This document shows positions 63,986 to 64,000 of a stretch of 64,000 bases of DNA, piece after piece. The DNA is from Haladaptatus salinisoli. Lineage in GTDB: Archaea; Halobacteriota; Halobacteria; Halobacteriales; Haladaptataceae. Location of the stretch: NCBI RefSeq assembly GCF_020614375.1, contig NZ_CP085333.1:186001-250000 (forward strand). Direction: 5' to 3'. The notes beneath the pieces are model-generated. The model ran no database searches. It worked only from the letters and a program-made list of their open reading frames with translations, and had not been told where the DNA came from. The number at the start of each line of letters is the position of its first letter. Position 1 is the stretch's first letter. The translations under genes were made by a program, and so were the position numbers.

Positions 63986-64000
63986 TCCCCTGTCACCCGG

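Overview
The window comes from a halophilic archaeon (class Halobacteria). Proteins in the GC-rich parts are acidic. Exported proteins carry twin-arginine (RR) signals, often with an archaeal lipobox. Many families are typically haloarchaeal: Bat-type HTH regulator, DUF4350/MoxR cluster, small CxxC zinc ribbons, T-rich lipoprotein linkers and IS200/IS605-type TnpB relics. Base composition is patchy. Roughly 1-21.6 kb and 27.7-38 kb are AT-rich and full of broken genes; the peptide transporter (21.8-27.7 kb) and everything after about 46 kb are GC-rich. This suggests a mosaic replicon such as a megaplasmid or an island-rich chromosome arm. No rRNA, tRNA, CRISPR array or replication origin was recognised.

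Layout. 0.3-12.1 kb: a MscS channel, a membrane-anchored WHy (LEA-2) protein, two paralogous exported M14/AstE-like zinc hydrolases, two exported DsbA-like thioredoxin-fold proteins, and a decayed RHH+tnpB transposon. 12.9-15.4 kb: a small membrane protein, DUF4350 and a MoxR ATPase, without the usual DUF58 partner. 15.8-20.7 kb: a 1041-residue beta-helix protein with a duplicated C-terminal array, and an exported PQQ-type propeller. 21.6-27.7 kb: a complete five-gene peptide/nickel-type ABC importer. 28-36.3 kb: a gene graveyard in which fragments of a SWIM zinc-finger gene and an SprT-like gene recur, always on the minus strand. Live genes are interspersed: a TSP3-repeat surface protein, a third DsbA-like lipoprotein, DUF3995, an atypical SDR and a VapBC pair. 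36.6-42 kb: a TRAM protein, a dpsA relic, and an iron-type ABC importer preceded by a DtxR/Idr-like palindrome.

42.5-52.3 kb: two adjacent haloarchaeal hypothetical genes, a GT2 glycosyltransferase with its own DtxR-like palindrome, a GMC oxidoreductase relic and a Bat-like regulator. Next come two opposed AHSA1/SRPBCC couplets around a flavin monooxygenase. The right-hand couplet ends a compact operon of three tandem dihydrofolate-reductase-like (RibD_C) proteins headed by a broken ArsR regulator. 52.6-63.7 kb: a respiratory molybdenum formate-dehydrogenase-type module (catalytic subunit, four-cluster ferredoxin, two membrane subunits). It is divergent from a 715-residue HdrA/MvhD-like multi-cluster iron-sulfur protein and a TorD-type chaperone. 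Three very small membrane proteins and a Dyp-peroxidase-related lipoprotein follow.

The most notable signals are: (i) the recurrent SWIM-SprT couplet relics; (ii) IS200/IS605-type element ends that abut, and supply, the stop codons of neighbouring genes; (iii) the divergent formate dehydrogenase / HdrA-MvhD fusion module; (iv) two DtxR-type boxes; (v) an 80-nt nested hairpin at 12.5 kb; (vi) small genes linked to neighbours by stop/start overlaps. All function calls come from reading the sequence by eye; no database search was run.
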